Shown piece by piece: positions 36,613 to 45,590 of a stretch of DNA of 64,000 nt. The translations under genes were made by a program, and so were the position numbers. This stretch comes from Ilumatobacteraceae bacterium (GTDB lineage: Bacteria > Actinomycetota > Acidimicrobiia > Acidimicrobiales > Ilumatobacteraceae): contig JAGYKR010000002.1 of NCBI GenBank assembly GCA_018401375.1, forward strand, positions 124,001 to 188,000, given 5' to 3'. The notes below the pieces were generated by a model, which was given only the letters and a program-made list of their open reading frames with translations, searched no databases and was not told where the DNA came from. The stretch's first letter is position 1, and each line of letters starts with the position of its first letter.

Positions 36613-37518
36613 TTACTCGTGGGTAGCGAATGAGCGGGCGATAGCCGCCGCTCGAATCAACGGCGAAGTGGCCTCTGGACCGAGGACCGTCAGTTTCATA
36701 CGTCGCAAATGCCCAAGCCGAGAGCGTTCGGCGATCTCGCGGCGCACTGCGATTTCGAAACCTTGGCCGAAGTAGTAGAGGGCCCGCCCGCCGATCAGAA
36801 CTTGTGACGGATCGCTGATTGCGCTGAGCGAGGCAACAGCCCGGCCAAGCATGATCCCCGCCCTCTCAATCAACGCGACCGGCGTCCTCTCTAAGGTCCG
36901 GTTCGTTTCTTCCTCCATGGCCCGTAGGCCAACGTAGGCATCTACGCAACCTCGCACCCCACAACTACACATCTTGCCCTCGGGCTCCACAACCATGTGG
37001 GCGATGCATCCGACATTGCCGCGATGTCCACGCAGTAGTCGGCCACCACTAATGACCCCGGCTTCCACCACATCAGACATCAAGATCGCCAACAGATCCG
37101 TCTCACCAACCGCTGAACCACACCAAGCTTCGGCGAGGGCGAAGCCCTGTCCGCTGGTTCGGATCGCCACCGGTAGGCCAACCTCCTCAGCCAGTTGGGC
37201 CTGCAAAGTAAAACCTGCCCAGACCGGCAGGTGCGCCGGCATGATCTCGCCACTGCGAGCATCGATCGGACCCACACAACTCACACCACAACGTGACGGC
37301 ATCATGTCGTTCGGGGTTGCGGCGAGCACCCGACCGATCAGGCCGGCTAACACCGGCCACGCGTGACGTGACGGCGCCGCCACCCGGTCACGGATGATGA
37401 GATCACCGTTGGAATCCACCACCCCAGCCGCGAGACGTTGGGCGCCGAGGTCGATGGCCAAATAGCTTTCTCGCACGCCGGAAAGGTACCGGATCTGAAC
37501 TCGGTCTAGGGTGCTCAT
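36613..37518 (-). CDS. ROK-fold protein lacking kinase catalytic residues
   Basis: A 301-residue protein of the ROK (sugar kinase/repressor) family with no N-terminal helix-turn-helix. The zinc motif is intact (HMVVEPEG then CSCGVRGC at about 184-191). The ATP and catalytic motifs are not. The usual DxGGT is DLGAQ (about 23-27), the catalytic NDAN segment aligns with TSGQ (Ser122 at the Asp position), and the GTGIGGG loop reads SDVVEAG. Sugar phosphorylation is therefore unlikely; a ligand-binding or regulatory role is inference. Its ATG abuts the divergent moxR start with no gap; later in-frame GTGs could be the true start. Confidence 0.8.
   Translation of the reverse strand: MSTLDRVQIRYLSGVRESYLAIDLGAQRLAAGVVDSNGDLIIRDRVAAPSRHAWPVLAGLIGRVLAATPNDMMPSRCGVSCVGPIDARSGEIMPAHLPVWAGFTLQAQLAEEVGLPVAIRTSGQGFALAEAWCGSAVGETDLLAILMSDVVEAGVISGGRLLRGHRGNVGCIAHMVVEPEGKMCSCGVRGCVDAYVGLRAMEEETNRTLERTPVALIERAGIMLGRAVASLSAISDPSQVLIGGRALYYFGQGFEIAVRREIAERSRLGHLRRMKLTVLGPEATSPLIRAAAIARSFATHE
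37507..37512 (+). promoter_or_regulatory. Candidate -10 box for a leaderless moxR transcript
   Basis: TAGGGT (TANNNT form) lies 6 bases before the GTG at 37519, inside the 5' end of the divergent ROK gene. No Shine-Dalgarno precedes the GTG. No clear -35. Confidence 0.35.
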
Positions 37519-38478
37519 GTGAATCGGAAATCGCTGACCGCTGCCGAGTGCGAATCGGTTTTTGAGCAGATCGTCGACAATGTTGCCAAGGTGGTACATG
37601 GCAAAGCCACCGCCACCCGCACCGCCGTAGCGACCTTGTTGGCCGGGGGGCACCTTCTGATCGAAGATGTTCCGGGGGTAGGAAAGACAAGCCTCGCTAA
37701 AGCCTTAGCTGCCTCGGTGGAATGTTCATGGAAGCGGGTGCAGTTCACCCCTGATCTGCTGCCGAGTGATCTCATCGGCGTCAACATTTACCGGCGTTCC
37801 GATGAGACCTTCCGGTTCTCCCCCGGACCGTTATTCGCCAACATCGTGCTCGCCGACGAGATCAATCGTGCATCACCCAAGACCCAATCGGCTTTGCTCG
37901 AAGCCATGGAGGAGCGCCAGATCACCGTAGATGGCACCGGCCATCCACTTCCCGACCCATTTATGGTGATCGCCACCCAGAACCCGATCGAGTCCGATGG
38001 CACCTACCGTCTGCCCGAGAGCCAGATCGACCGATTCATGAGCCGGATCTCTCTTGGCTACCCCGACGCGGAGTCCGAGTTGGAGATGCTCGGAGATCAG
38101 GGGTCGTTTCATACTATGCAAGAGATCCGATCGGTCGTCGATGCCGGAACGCTGTCAGCGATCATCGCTCACACGAGGCTGGTCCACCTTTCCGAGCCAC
38201 TTAAGAGGTATCTCGTGGCGGTGACAACGGCTACGAGAAGCCACCCGGGAGTGCAGTTGGGCCTGTCTCCGCGAGCCACCTTGCAGCTCGCCGCCACCAC
38301 CCGGGCTCGCGCCCTCGCAGCGGGCCGCGAGTATGCGATTCCTGAAGATGTGGCCGATGCTGCGATCCCCACCCTCGCCCATCGATTGACTGTGACCCCT
38401 GAGGTAGCGGCGCGATCAGGCCCAGGTGGCGTGATCACAGAGATCCTCGACCGGATTCCCGTACCTCTCGGTAACTGA
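37519..38478 (+). CDS. moxR: MoxR-type AAA+ ATPase
   Basis: A 319-residue AAA+ ATPase of the MoxR family, typically a chaperone for assembling or activating partner complexes. Walker A is VPGVGKTSLAKAL (residues 51-63) and Walker B is IVLADEINRASPKTQSALLEAMEE. The sensor block VIATQNPIESDGTYRLPESQIDRFM is canonical. It starts the moxR-DUF58-transglutaminase operon, with one base between stop and next start. The GTG start is used because the family needs the residues just before VVHGK. Confidence 0.94.
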   Translation: MNRKSLTAAECESVFEQIVDNVAKVVHGKATATRTAVATLLAGGHLLIEDVPGVGKTSLAKALAASVECSWKRVQFTPDLLPSDLIGVNIYRRSDETFRFSPGPLFANIVLADEINRASPKTQSALLEAMEERQITVDGTGHPLPDPFMVIATQNPIESDGTYRLPESQIDRFMSRISLGYPDAESELEMLGDQGSFHTMQEIRSVVDAGTLSAIIAHTRLVHLSEPLKRYLVAVTTATRSHPGVQLGLSPRATLQLAATTRARALAAGREYAIPEDVADAAIPTLAHRLTVTPEVAARSGPGGVITEILDRIPVPLGN

Positions 38479-38479
38479 A

Positions 38480-39619
38480 ATGCTCACCCGGACCGGTCTG
38501 CGGTCCCTTTTCGTGGCGGGAATCACCGCCCTGTTCGCCCGTGCTTTCGCAGTGCCTGAGGCCTATGCGATCACCGCAGCGATCATCACGGCACTCGCAA
38601 TCGCTCTGATTAGCGTCTACCTGCGTCCGCTCCGATTGGAGGCACGCCGTCGGGTGGAACCCGCCACCATTCACGCCGGGGAACAAGGCCGTCTATTTCT
38701 CGAAGTCGTCAATCGTTCCCGATGGCGCAATCCCCCGGTGAGATGGCTGGACTCCACGTGGATCCCACCGCTGCGGCGCAACTCGCCCAAAGTCGTCACC
38801 CAGATCCTCGATACCTCACGGCGCGGTGCCGTGACTCTTCCGATCGGCGAGATTTTGCGCGAGGATCCGCTCGGCCTCGTAGCCCGGAACCGAGTGTTGG
38901 TCCCGTCCACCGAGGTGATGATCTTGCCGCGAATCGGCGAGGTGTCGATGCCCGTGGCCGGAACGGGCATTCTCGGCGAGTTATTGATGCGCAACGCTCA
39001 ACGTCTCGGCCTCGGTGAGTTCGACGGGTTGCGGGAATATGTCGACGGTGACGACCCGCGATCGATCCACTGGCGTGCCTCAGCCCGCTCAGAGGATCTC
39101 ATGGTGCGTCAGTTCACAGTGGAGGGAACACGACGCTGCACCGTGGTCCTCGATCGCGATGCCTTAGGTGCAGCCGCTTCGGGACCGGAGGCATTTGAAG
39201 TGGCTGTGGAGATCACCGCCACTTTGGTGGTGGCCGCTGAAGCCGCCGGACTCGCCACACGGCTCGTGATTTCTGGTGGCGCCGAACTCAGCGGTTCGTC
39301 GATTTCGGCTGCTGCGATCGAAGCCTTGGCCCTCGTCCAACCCGGGCCAGCCGTCCAACGCCTCCAACGCGACGGATCCGACGGACTCGGGATCCTCGTG
39401 ATCGTCACCACCGCACGTGAGTTCCCGGCCTCACGGGCGCGGGCGCTGAGCGGGGACCTCACATTGGTACCGATCCGTGTGATCGCGACCGCCCCTAACA
39501 CCGAGGACTATGACTCCCGCATCGGTGCGGGATCTTCGAGCACCGATCCGTTGATCCGAGCCGCAGATCTGAACCAGTTCACCGAGGCCTGGCGCACCAT
39601 GGCGCACCCAGCACCATGA
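38480..39619 (+). CDS. DUF58 membrane-associated protein
   Basis: A 379-residue protein with two N-terminal hydrophobic segments (about 1-45) followed by a soluble region. The DUF58 signature LREYVDGDDPRSIHWRASARSEDLMVRQF is present. A von Willebrand A-like fold follows (VVLDRDALGA, then LVISGGAE). DUF58 proteins regularly accompany MoxR ATPases and transglutaminase-like membrane proteins; their role is thought to be in envelope processes, not proven. Its stop overlaps the next start (ATGA). A 10-base tandem repeat (TGGCGCACCA) lies at its 3' end. Confidence 0.9.
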   Translation: MLTRTGLRSLFVAGITALFARAFAVPEAYAITAAIITALAIALISVYLRPLRLEARRRVEPATIHAGEQGRLFLEVVNRSRWRNPPVRWLDSTWIPPLRRNSPKVVTQILDTSRRGAVTLPIGEILREDPLGLVARNRVLVPSTEVMILPRIGEVSMPVAGTGILGELLMRNAQRLGLGEFDGLREYVDGDDPRSIHWRASARSEDLMVRQFTVEGTRRCTVVLDRDALGAAASGPEAFEVAVEITATLVVAAEAAGLATRLVISGGAELSGSSISAAAIEALALVQPGPAVQRLQRDGSDGLGILVIVTTAREFPASRARALSGDLTLVPIRVIATAPNTEDYDSRIGAGSSSTDPLIRAADLNQFTEAWRTMAHPAP

Positions 39620-41928
39620 ACCAGCAGGAACCAACACCGGTCAGCATCCGGCGAGGCCTCACCGCACGTGAGGTCGGGGTGGGAATCACCGTTGCGCTTT
39701 ATCTGTCCAGTGCTGCAGGTGTTGGATCGCGGATCTTCACTGACGGCAGTTACCTAGGCCCCAGCCTTGCGTTGATCTTCATGAGTCAAGTGTTGTTTGT
39801 GATCGCACTGGCCCTGCGAAGCCCCCGCTGGATCGCTGCTGTGTTCTCTACAGCGGGCCTCGGGATCACTGTGACCCACCTCCACGCCGGAGATAGTCAT
39901 TGGTATGGACTTCCCACCGGAGAGACCTGGGACCTGATCGCCGACCAACTCCGGGAGGCCCAGACATTGTTCAGTACCACGGCTACTCCTGTGACCTACG
40001 AATCTTCATGGTCGCTGCTGTTCAGCATCGCAATCACGATGATCTCAGTGACCACGATGGTCTCTGGCCAAGTACTCAGAACCCATTTCGAAGCCCTCTT
40101 GCCCGCCGCCACACTGTTCATCTTCCTCTCGGTTCTCGGCACTGGCCCTGGTGGCCTGATCCTCACCTTGTTCGTGATCATCAGCGGGTATCTGATGGCA
40201 GCGACTCTGCGCGGTTCCTCCCATATCAGTGCGGCCCGGCTCATTGCGACCGGGGCGACGGTCGCACTCATCGGCACAATCGCAGTGCCGTATCTGCCCG
40301 GGGTTGAACACGACCCGTGGGTGATCACCCGTGGCCGCTTCGGCACTGTCGACACCCGACTCAGCCCGTTGGTGGACATCCAAGGGCGCCTCGTCTCGCA
40401 GTCCACGGTGGAAATGTTCCAGGTCGAGGCCTCCGAACCGGCCTACTGGCGCATGCTGACCCTCACCGAGTTCGATGGCCGACGTTTCACTGCGCCTTCA
40501 TCCCCGCTCGGCATCACCACCCAAAGTGAACTCGACACCGCTGGCGCAGGTCCGAATCTGCGTCCGTTGGAACAGTCCGTCAGGATTACCGCTCTCAGCG
40601 GCAATCTGATGCCAGCCGCTGCTGTTCCCATTGCGGCCGGCCCCGGCCCGACCGATGACCCTGACGCTCAACCTGACCCGAACCTGGATATCCAATGGGA
40701 TTCCGATATTTCTGCCGTGGTCCGAGCCGACCGCGAACTACTTCCCGAAGACACCTACTTCTTACGCTCCGTGATCCCGAAGTTTCGGATCGCCGACTTG
40801 TTGAGCCGGACCGCCTTCGCCCCACCTCACCCAACTTTTCTCAGCCTTCCCGACGACTTCCCGCAATCGGTGATCGACCTAGCCGCCGAGATCATCGCCG
40901 AGGCAGCGGCCCCTGCGTTTTCCGGCGACGGCACACGCAGCACAGTTCCGGGGGGTCGCGAGCCGTTTCTGGTGGCTCGAACCCTGCAGGATTGGTTCCG
41001 TTCTGAGTTTGACTACAGCCTCGAGATCCCTCCCGGTCACGGCTCCGCTGCGTTGGAACGATTTCTTGAGGATCGGATCGGCTATTGCGAACAGTTCGCT
41101 GCGGCCTTTGTGGCGATGGCCCGCTCCCAAGGGGTACCGAGCCGTGTCGCCGTTGGTTACACCCCAGGCATCCAACGTCAGCGAGGGCTCTACTCAGTGC
41201 AGGGTCGCCACGCACACGCCTGGCCAGAAGTTTGGTTCGATGGACTTGGTTGGGTTCCCTTTGAGCCCACGCCAGGACGCGGTCTTCCCGGGTCGGAGGA
41301 TCACACTGGTCTCGCCGCCCAACAGGACGGACCACTCGATTTTGACGAATCCAGATCAGATGGATCGTCCGGGTTTGATTCCCTCGATCAGATCCCCGAT
41401 CTCGGCGATCTGATCACCGACCCTACCCTCGAGGAAAATCTCGATTCAGCGGCCGCCTCAGATTCTGACGGTGATGAGGATCCTCAAGATGGCACCACCC
41501 GCCGCCTGTTCGCACTTGGGGTCATTGCACTCCTGAGCGTGCTAGGGCCCGGTCCGTGGTTCTGGCGCCAACTCCGAAGCCGACGTCTGCGCCGTTTGCC
41601 TCCACACCTTGAGGTCATCTCCCTGTGGCTTGGACAACTGCGTTCCCTTCGCCAGCACGGGATTATCACCGACATAGCAATGAACGTGACACAGATTGTG
41701 AAGGTTGCTCCGCACCGTCTCCCCGCCCTGTCCGAACCGCTCACCGGCCTAGCGACGGTGGCGGTCGAGATGGGCTTCTCTGCGGACCCGATCCTCAGCG
41801 AATCCGAACTGTCTCAATGCCGCAACTGGGATGAAGAGCTCACCCGAATCTTGAAGCGACGCCGAGGCCCACTCTCACAGATCCTCGATTACTACGCAGT
41901 TTGGCGCGACAAACCCGTTCGGATCTGA
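39616..41928 (+). CDS. TgpA-like membrane transglutaminase-domain protein
   Basis: A 770-residue integral membrane protein. About six N-terminal membrane segments (residues 15-225) precede a large extracytoplasmic region with a transglutaminase-like core. The triad is visible: Cys491 in GYCEQFAAAFVAMARS, His534 in GRHAHAWPEVW, and Asp542 in VWFDGLGW. An acidic linker and a C-terminal membrane segment (about 634-652) with a cytosolic tail follow. This is the TgpA/DUF3488-transglutaminase architecture. It probably acts on envelope proteins or peptidoglycan-linked substrates (inference). Confidence 0.92.
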   Translation: MNQQEPTPVSIRRGLTAREVGVGITVALYLSSAAGVGSRIFTDGSYLGPSLALIFMSQVLFVIALALRSPRWIAAVFSTAGLGITVTHLHAGDSHWYGLPTGETWDLIADQLREAQTLFSTTATPVTYESSWSLLFSIAITMISVTTMVSGQVLRTHFEALLPAATLFIFLSVLGTGPGGLILTLFVIISGYLMAATLRGSSHISAARLIATGATVALIGTIAVPYLPGVEHDPWVITRGRFGTVDTRLSPLVDIQGRLVSQSTVEMFQVEASEPAYWRMLTLTEFDGRRFTAPSSPLGITTQSELDTAGAGPNLRPLEQSVRITALSGNLMPAAAVPIAAGPGPTDDPDAQPDPNLDIQWDSDISAVVRADRELLPEDTYFLRSVIPKFRIADLLSRTAFAPPHPTFLSLPDDFPQSVIDLAAEIIAEAAAPAFSGDGTRSTVPGGREPFLVARTLQDWFRSEFDYSLEIPPGHGSAALERFLEDRIGYCEQFAAAFVAMARSQGVPSRVAVGYTPGIQRQRGLYSVQGRHAHAWPEVWFDGLGWVPFEPTPGRGLPGSEDHTGLAAQQDGPLDFDESRSDGSSGFDSLDQIPDLGDLITDPTLEENLDSAAASDSDGDEDPQDGTTRRLFALGVIALLSVLGPGPWFWRQLRSRRLRRLPPHLEVISLWLGQLRSLRQHGIITDIAMNVTQIVKVAPHRLPALSEPLTGLATVAVEMGFSADPILSESELSQCRNWDEELTRILKRRRGPLSQILDYYAVWRDKPVRI

Positions 41929-42012
41929 TGTGCACTGCCCCTCGCATCTCGCCTGACCAACCACGCAACGAAGTTGCAGAGCGGGATGATGAACGAGCGA
42001 TCCCGAAATAGG

Positions 42013-42336
42013 TCAGCGGTCCGGGCGGCTGGAGTTTTGGCCTCCGCCGAGCCACACGCTGATGGGGAGCGTACCGAGACGCTCACGACCGATCAATCGG
42101 ACTTCGCTCTCGAGAGCGAATCCCAAAACCAGCACCACAAGGAACCCAACGAACGCAAATACGAAGGTAACGGCGAGGCTCAAAACTGTGGCCACGAGAG
42201 CGATCACCAAAGCGACCGATAAAGCCACGACGCGGCGACGAGACACCTTTGCGACGCGCTGGGTGAACACAGGGTCAGCCTGGAGTTCCTGTTCAATCTG
42301 ACGCAGGATCCGTTGCTCTTCCTCTGACAGCGGCAC
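42013..42336 (-). CDS. DUF3040 small membrane protein
   Basis: A 107-residue actinobacterial protein. The N-terminus VPLSEEEQRILRQIEQEL is the DUF3040 signature. It is followed by a basic stretch and two closely spaced membrane segments (about 35-75), then a basic tail. I start it at GTG 42336 because the signature normally begins at the initiator; an ORF extension upstream has unrelated sequence. Function unknown. It lies downstream of dinB in the same direction, with a 105-base gap that holds nothing recognisable. Confidence 0.85.
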   Translation of the reverse strand: MPLSEEEQRILRQIEQELQADPVFTQRVAKVSRRRVVALSVALVIALVATVLSLAVTFVFAFVGFLVVLVLGFALESEVRLIGRERLGTLPISVWLGGGQNSSRPDR

Positions 42337-42441
42337 CCCCGTATCATCGCAGGTTCTTTGGTCATGCTCAACGCGAGCCGCAAAACATCTGACCTGAATC
42401 TTTTCCATGAACCAGATGCGCCCCCCAAGTCTTCGGCACAC

Positions 42442-43677
42442 TCAGTGCGGATTCGGGGTCTGGCGGGGAGAACGCAGGCTGGCCGGACCGATTGCGCTGC
42501 TGCCAAAGCGTTCACGAATTGCGTCCACCGCATCGCGAGCCTGGTCCGAGGCCTCTAGATGTGGAGCCTCAAACAAGTTGAGCTGCTGAGCGGCCTCACC
42601 GAGATTGTGCAAACTGATACCCAGCAAGCGGACACCCCGATCGAGGTTCACTTCGGCCACCAGACCCTCGGCGATCCCGAGCACCTCGATCGGATCGTGA
42701 AGCGGTCCGGCGGTGGTTGCGGACCTAGTGATTGTCTGAAAGTCCGCAAACTTCACTTTCAGTGTCACGGTGCGCGCCGCACGACCATCACCTCGCATTC
42801 GCGCTGTGACTTGATCGCTCAAACGCAACAGCTCGCGATGCACCTCCTCCCTGCTAGTCAGGTCTTCAGCGAATGTGTCCTCGTTACCAATGGACTTGGA
42901 TTGACGATCCGGCACCACCGGTCGTTCATCGCGGCCGTGGGCGAGCGCGATCAGATGTTCCCCGAGGTTGCGGCCGAGTCGACCATGGATCCGCTGCGGA
43001 TCGGTCATCCGCAGGTCGCGAACCCGCCGGATACCGAGTTGCTCCAATTTTTCCGCAGTGGCAGGACCTACCCCCCATAGCCGGCGCACCTCGAGGGGAT
43101 CCAGAAACTCCTGCTCTGCTCCAGCTCGTACTTCCCAGACCCCGGCCCCCGGCGCGACCCCTGCTGGAGTGGCCTGAGGCTTAGCTTCCACGGAGGCCAA
43201 CTTGGCGAGAAACTTATTTCCAGCCACCCCAACGGAACAGGCCAAACCGATCTCAGCTGCGATCACGGTTCGGATGTGATCACCGATCTCTGCCCCTGAT
43301 CCCCATAGCCGGCCCGATCCGGTCACATCCAAAAAGGCCTCATCGAGAGCGAGTGGTTCAACGAGCGGAGTGAACCGGTGGAAGATCTCGTGGACTGCCT
43401 CAGAGACACCGGCGTAGTGGGCGAGGTCGGGAGGTAAAAAAATCGCTGTGGGACAGCGCCGTTTGGCAACCACCGAGGACATCGCCGAATGGACACCATG
43501 CCGGCGCGCCTCATAGGAGGCCGCAGCCACCACCCCGCGCTGCGATGACCCTCCCACGACCACGGGGAGTCCACGGAGTTCCGGGCGCCGAAGCATCTCC
43601 ACTGAGACGTAGAACGCATCCATATCCACATGCAAAATGGTGCGAGCCACACACCCCACGATGGTAGGAATCTTCAT
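42442..43677 (-). CDS. dinB: DNA polymerase IV (Y family)
   Basis: Translesion DNA polymerase, 411 residues. The palm motifs ILHVDMDAFYVSVE and LALDEAFLDVTG carry the catalytic acidic residues. YEARRHGVHSAMSS and GVAGNKFLAKLASVEAKP are standard. Helix-hairpin-helix motifs lie around LWGVGPATAEKLEQLGI. Near the C-terminus, QQLNLFE is a good beta-clamp-binding motif. The start is not certain: ATG at 43677 chosen, with GTG at 43650 just before the first conserved residues as an alternative. No LexA-type box recognised upstream. Confidence 0.94.
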   Translation of the reverse strand: MKIPTIVGCVARTILHVDMDAFYVSVEMLRRPELRGLPVVVGGSSQRGVVAAASYEARRHGVHSAMSSVVAKRRCPTAIFLPPDLAHYAGVSEAVHEIFHRFTPLVEPLALDEAFLDVTGSGRLWGSGAEIGDHIRTVIAAEIGLACSVGVAGNKFLAKLASVEAKPQATPAGVAPGAGVWEVRAGAEQEFLDPLEVRRLWGVGPATAEKLEQLGIRRVRDLRMTDPQRIHGRLGRNLGEHLIALAHGRDERPVVPDRQSKSIGNEDTFAEDLTSREEVHRELLRLSDQVTARMRGDGRAARTVTLKVKFADFQTITRSATTAGPLHDPIEVLGIAEGLVAEVNLDRGVRLLGISLHNLGEAAQQLNLFEAPHLEASDQARDAVDAIRERFGSSAIGPASLRSPRQTPNPH

Positions 43678-43777
43678 TGCGGTCAAGCACCCGCCAAGGG
43701 ATCAGGACCCAAACTGCGGACCGAGAGCTCAGCGCTATCGTTGCAGTGATGAGCACGCCAACAGGATCGAGAGGCCA

Positions 43778-44089
43778 ATGAGCGGGCAACAGATCGGCCT
43801 CGGCCAGATGCCTGGCGAACGCCCCTTGTCGGCTCTGCCTTCCCCTTTGGCTCGCGGCCTAGCTTTCACGGGCATTTTGCTCGGCGGTCTCGCTGGCGCC
43901 TTGATCGGATACGCCTTAATCGTCATCCAATGTGAGGGGTCCTGCGGCCTCCAAAAAGGTCTCGGCATTTTCATCGGTGCGTTGACCGCTGCCGCAGGGA
44001 TGTCGGTGGTGGCCGTGCTGGCCTTGCGGGCGATGGGCGAATGGCGCGAGATCAATGACCGAGAAGCCGCCGGACATCTCAACTTCTGA
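43778..44089 (+). CDS. Unknown small protein with two membrane segments
   Basis: A 103-residue protein with an N-terminal Pro/Gly-rich stretch and two membrane helices (about 33-54 and 63-85) separated by a loop with two Cys (CEGSCG). The tail is acidic/basic. A purine-rich site (GAGAGG) precedes the ATG. Its stop overlaps the inositol monophosphatase start (TGATG), so they are coupled. No function recognised. Confidence 0.75.
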   Translation: MSGQQIGLGQMPGERPLSALPSPLARGLAFTGILLGGLAGALIGYALIVIQCEGSCGLQKGLGIFIGALTAAAGMSVVAVLALRAMGEWREINDREAAGHLNF

Positions 44090-44862
44090 TGCGTGATACC
44101 TCGCTGCTTCAGTTGTGTATTTCGTTGGCCCGCCAAGGCGGTGAGCACGCAGCGCGATGTCGAGAGCGAGGGATCGGCGATCTCGGTTACAAGTCCTCTG
44201 CTACCGATGTCGTGACCGAGTGCGATCGTTCCACCGAAACTTTGATCGTGAGCCGGATTCGCGCCGAACGCCCTGATGACTCCATCCTCGCCGAGGAGGG
44301 CGCAGACCATCTCGGGAACTCGGGTCTGATCTGGCATCTGGACCCGATCGATGGCACCACCAACTTCGTCTACGGATGGCCTGCGTGGTGCACCTCAGTG
44401 GCCGTGGCCGACGCACAGGGGTCGATCGCCGGAGCCGTTTACGTGCCTGCGGCTCAGGAACTCTTCAGCGCATCTCGGGGCGGTGGAGCAACCCTCAACG
44501 GGTTGGCTATTTCCTGCAACTCCGTCAAGCATCTTTCCCAAGCCCTCATCGCCACCGGGTTCGGCTACGCGGCCCCTCGTCGCGAGGCCCAAGTACAGCG
44601 CCTCTGCTCTCTGATCGGCTCGATCCGCGACATCCGCCGCGGCGGCTCGGCCGCGTTAGACCTGTGCTACGTGGCCTGTGGCCGAGTAGACGCCTACTAC
44701 GAGGACAATCTGAACTCCTGGGATATCGCCGCCGGGGATTTGATCGCACGCGAGGCCGGAGCGACGTCTACTGCGTTTGATGGTGGACCGACCACCGCGG
44801 CTGATCTGGTGGTTGCCGCCCCCGGGATCCACTCCCAACTGCGTGCCCTGATCGCCGATTAA
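44089..44862 (+). CDS. Inositol monophosphatase-family phosphatase
   Basis: Mg-dependent, lithium-sensitive-type phosphatase fold, 257 residues. Motifs: ILAEEG, HLDPIDGTTNFVYGWPAW (metal-binding), and NSWDIAAGDLIAREAGA (C-terminal metal Asp). Possible substrates include inositol-1-phosphate, histidinol phosphate or PAP; the sequence does not decide. Inositol-phosphate metabolism is plausible in actinomycetes making mycothiol or phosphatidylinositol. It is coupled to the upstream small membrane protein. Confidence 0.9.
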   Translation: MRDTSLLQLCISLARQGGEHAARCRERGIGDLGYKSSATDVVTECDRSTETLIVSRIRAERPDDSILAEEGADHLGNSGLIWHLDPIDGTTNFVYGWPAWCTSVAVADAQGSIAGAVYVPAAQELFSASRGGGATLNGLAISCNSVKHLSQALIATGFGYAAPRREAQVQRLCSLIGSIRDIRRGGSAALDLCYVACGRVDAYYEDNLNSWDIAAGDLIAREAGATSTAFDGGPTTAADLVVAAPGIHSQLRALIAD

Positions 44863-44909
44863 GAGACCTATCACAGCGTATTCCCCCGATTATCGGCCAT
44901 CATGGTGGG

Positions 44910-45590
44910 GTGGGAACCCGCGTGTTGACCGTTGAGGATGACGAACGGATCCGTTCGGCCGTGAAACTGGCTCTCGAAGATGAGGGTTGGACCGTCGATG
45001 AGGCCGAGAGTGGTGAAGCCGCAATCGAACTCTTTAATCGCAATGCACCCGATGTGGTTTTGATCGACATCATGCTGCCCGGGATTGACGGCTTCGAATT
45101 GTGCCGAACGCTCCGCCGTACCAGTGCGGTACCGATCGTCATGGTCACGGCCCGTAACGACACCCACGACATCGTCGCCGGACTTGAGGCCGGAGCCGAT
45201 GACTACCTCACCAAACCCTTCGCCGCCAAAGAACTTTCTGCCCGCATCCGCGCCCTGCTGCGTCGGATCCGACCCTCGACCACCCGCCGGTCCCACATGG
45301 TGTTCGGCGAGTTAGAACTCTCCCCTGAGGAGGGCAAGGTCACCCGAAGCGGCGAGGAGATCCATCTCACCAAGACCGAGTTTCGGCTGCTCTGCGAACT
45401 TGCGGAAAATGCCGGCAAGGTGTTTAGCCGCGAGAACCTTTTGGACCGTGTCTGGGGGTATGACTACTTCGGCGACGGCCGTCTCGTCGATGTCCACATT
45501 CGTCGTCTGCGCACCAAAATCGAGGCGGACCCCGCCAACCCTCGTTACGTGGTGACGGTGCGCGGACTGGGCTACCGGCTCGAAACGTGA
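44910..45590 (+). CDS. OmpR-family response regulator (MtrA-like)
   Basis: A 226-residue two-component regulator. The receiver domain has acidic Asp10/Asp11, the phosphoacceptor Asp53 (VLIDIMLPG), Thr80 and the conserved Lys in YLTKPF. The C-terminal winged helix ends in RYVVTVRGLGYRLE. The start is GTG at 44910. The histidine kinase and a GerMN lipoprotein follow with 4-base overlaps, reproducing the mtrA-mtrB-lpqB order of actinobacteria, a system that controls cell-wall and division genes there. Orthology is inference. Confidence 0.93.
   Translation: MGTRVLTVEDDERIRSAVKLALEDEGWTVDEAESGEAAIELFNRNAPDVVLIDIMLPGIDGFELCRTLRRTSAVPIVMVTARNDTHDIVAGLEAGADDYLTKPFAAKELSARIRALLRRIRPSTTRRSHMVFGELELSPEEGKVTRSGEEIHLTKTEFRLLCELAENAGKVFSRENLLDRVWGYDYFGDGRLVDVHIRRLRTKIEADPANPRYVVTVRGLGYRLET

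Noticed and set aside
35598-36626. A 342-codon open frame antisense to the acyl-CoA dehydrogenase
   Set aside because: The dehydrogenase frame carries all the motifs; the antisense frame has none.
41929-42012. Terminator hairpin between the transglutaminase gene and DUF3040
   Set aside because: The best inverted repeats are 5-6 bp (GCAAC/GTTGC and CGGGAT/ATCCCG) without a T-run; too weak.
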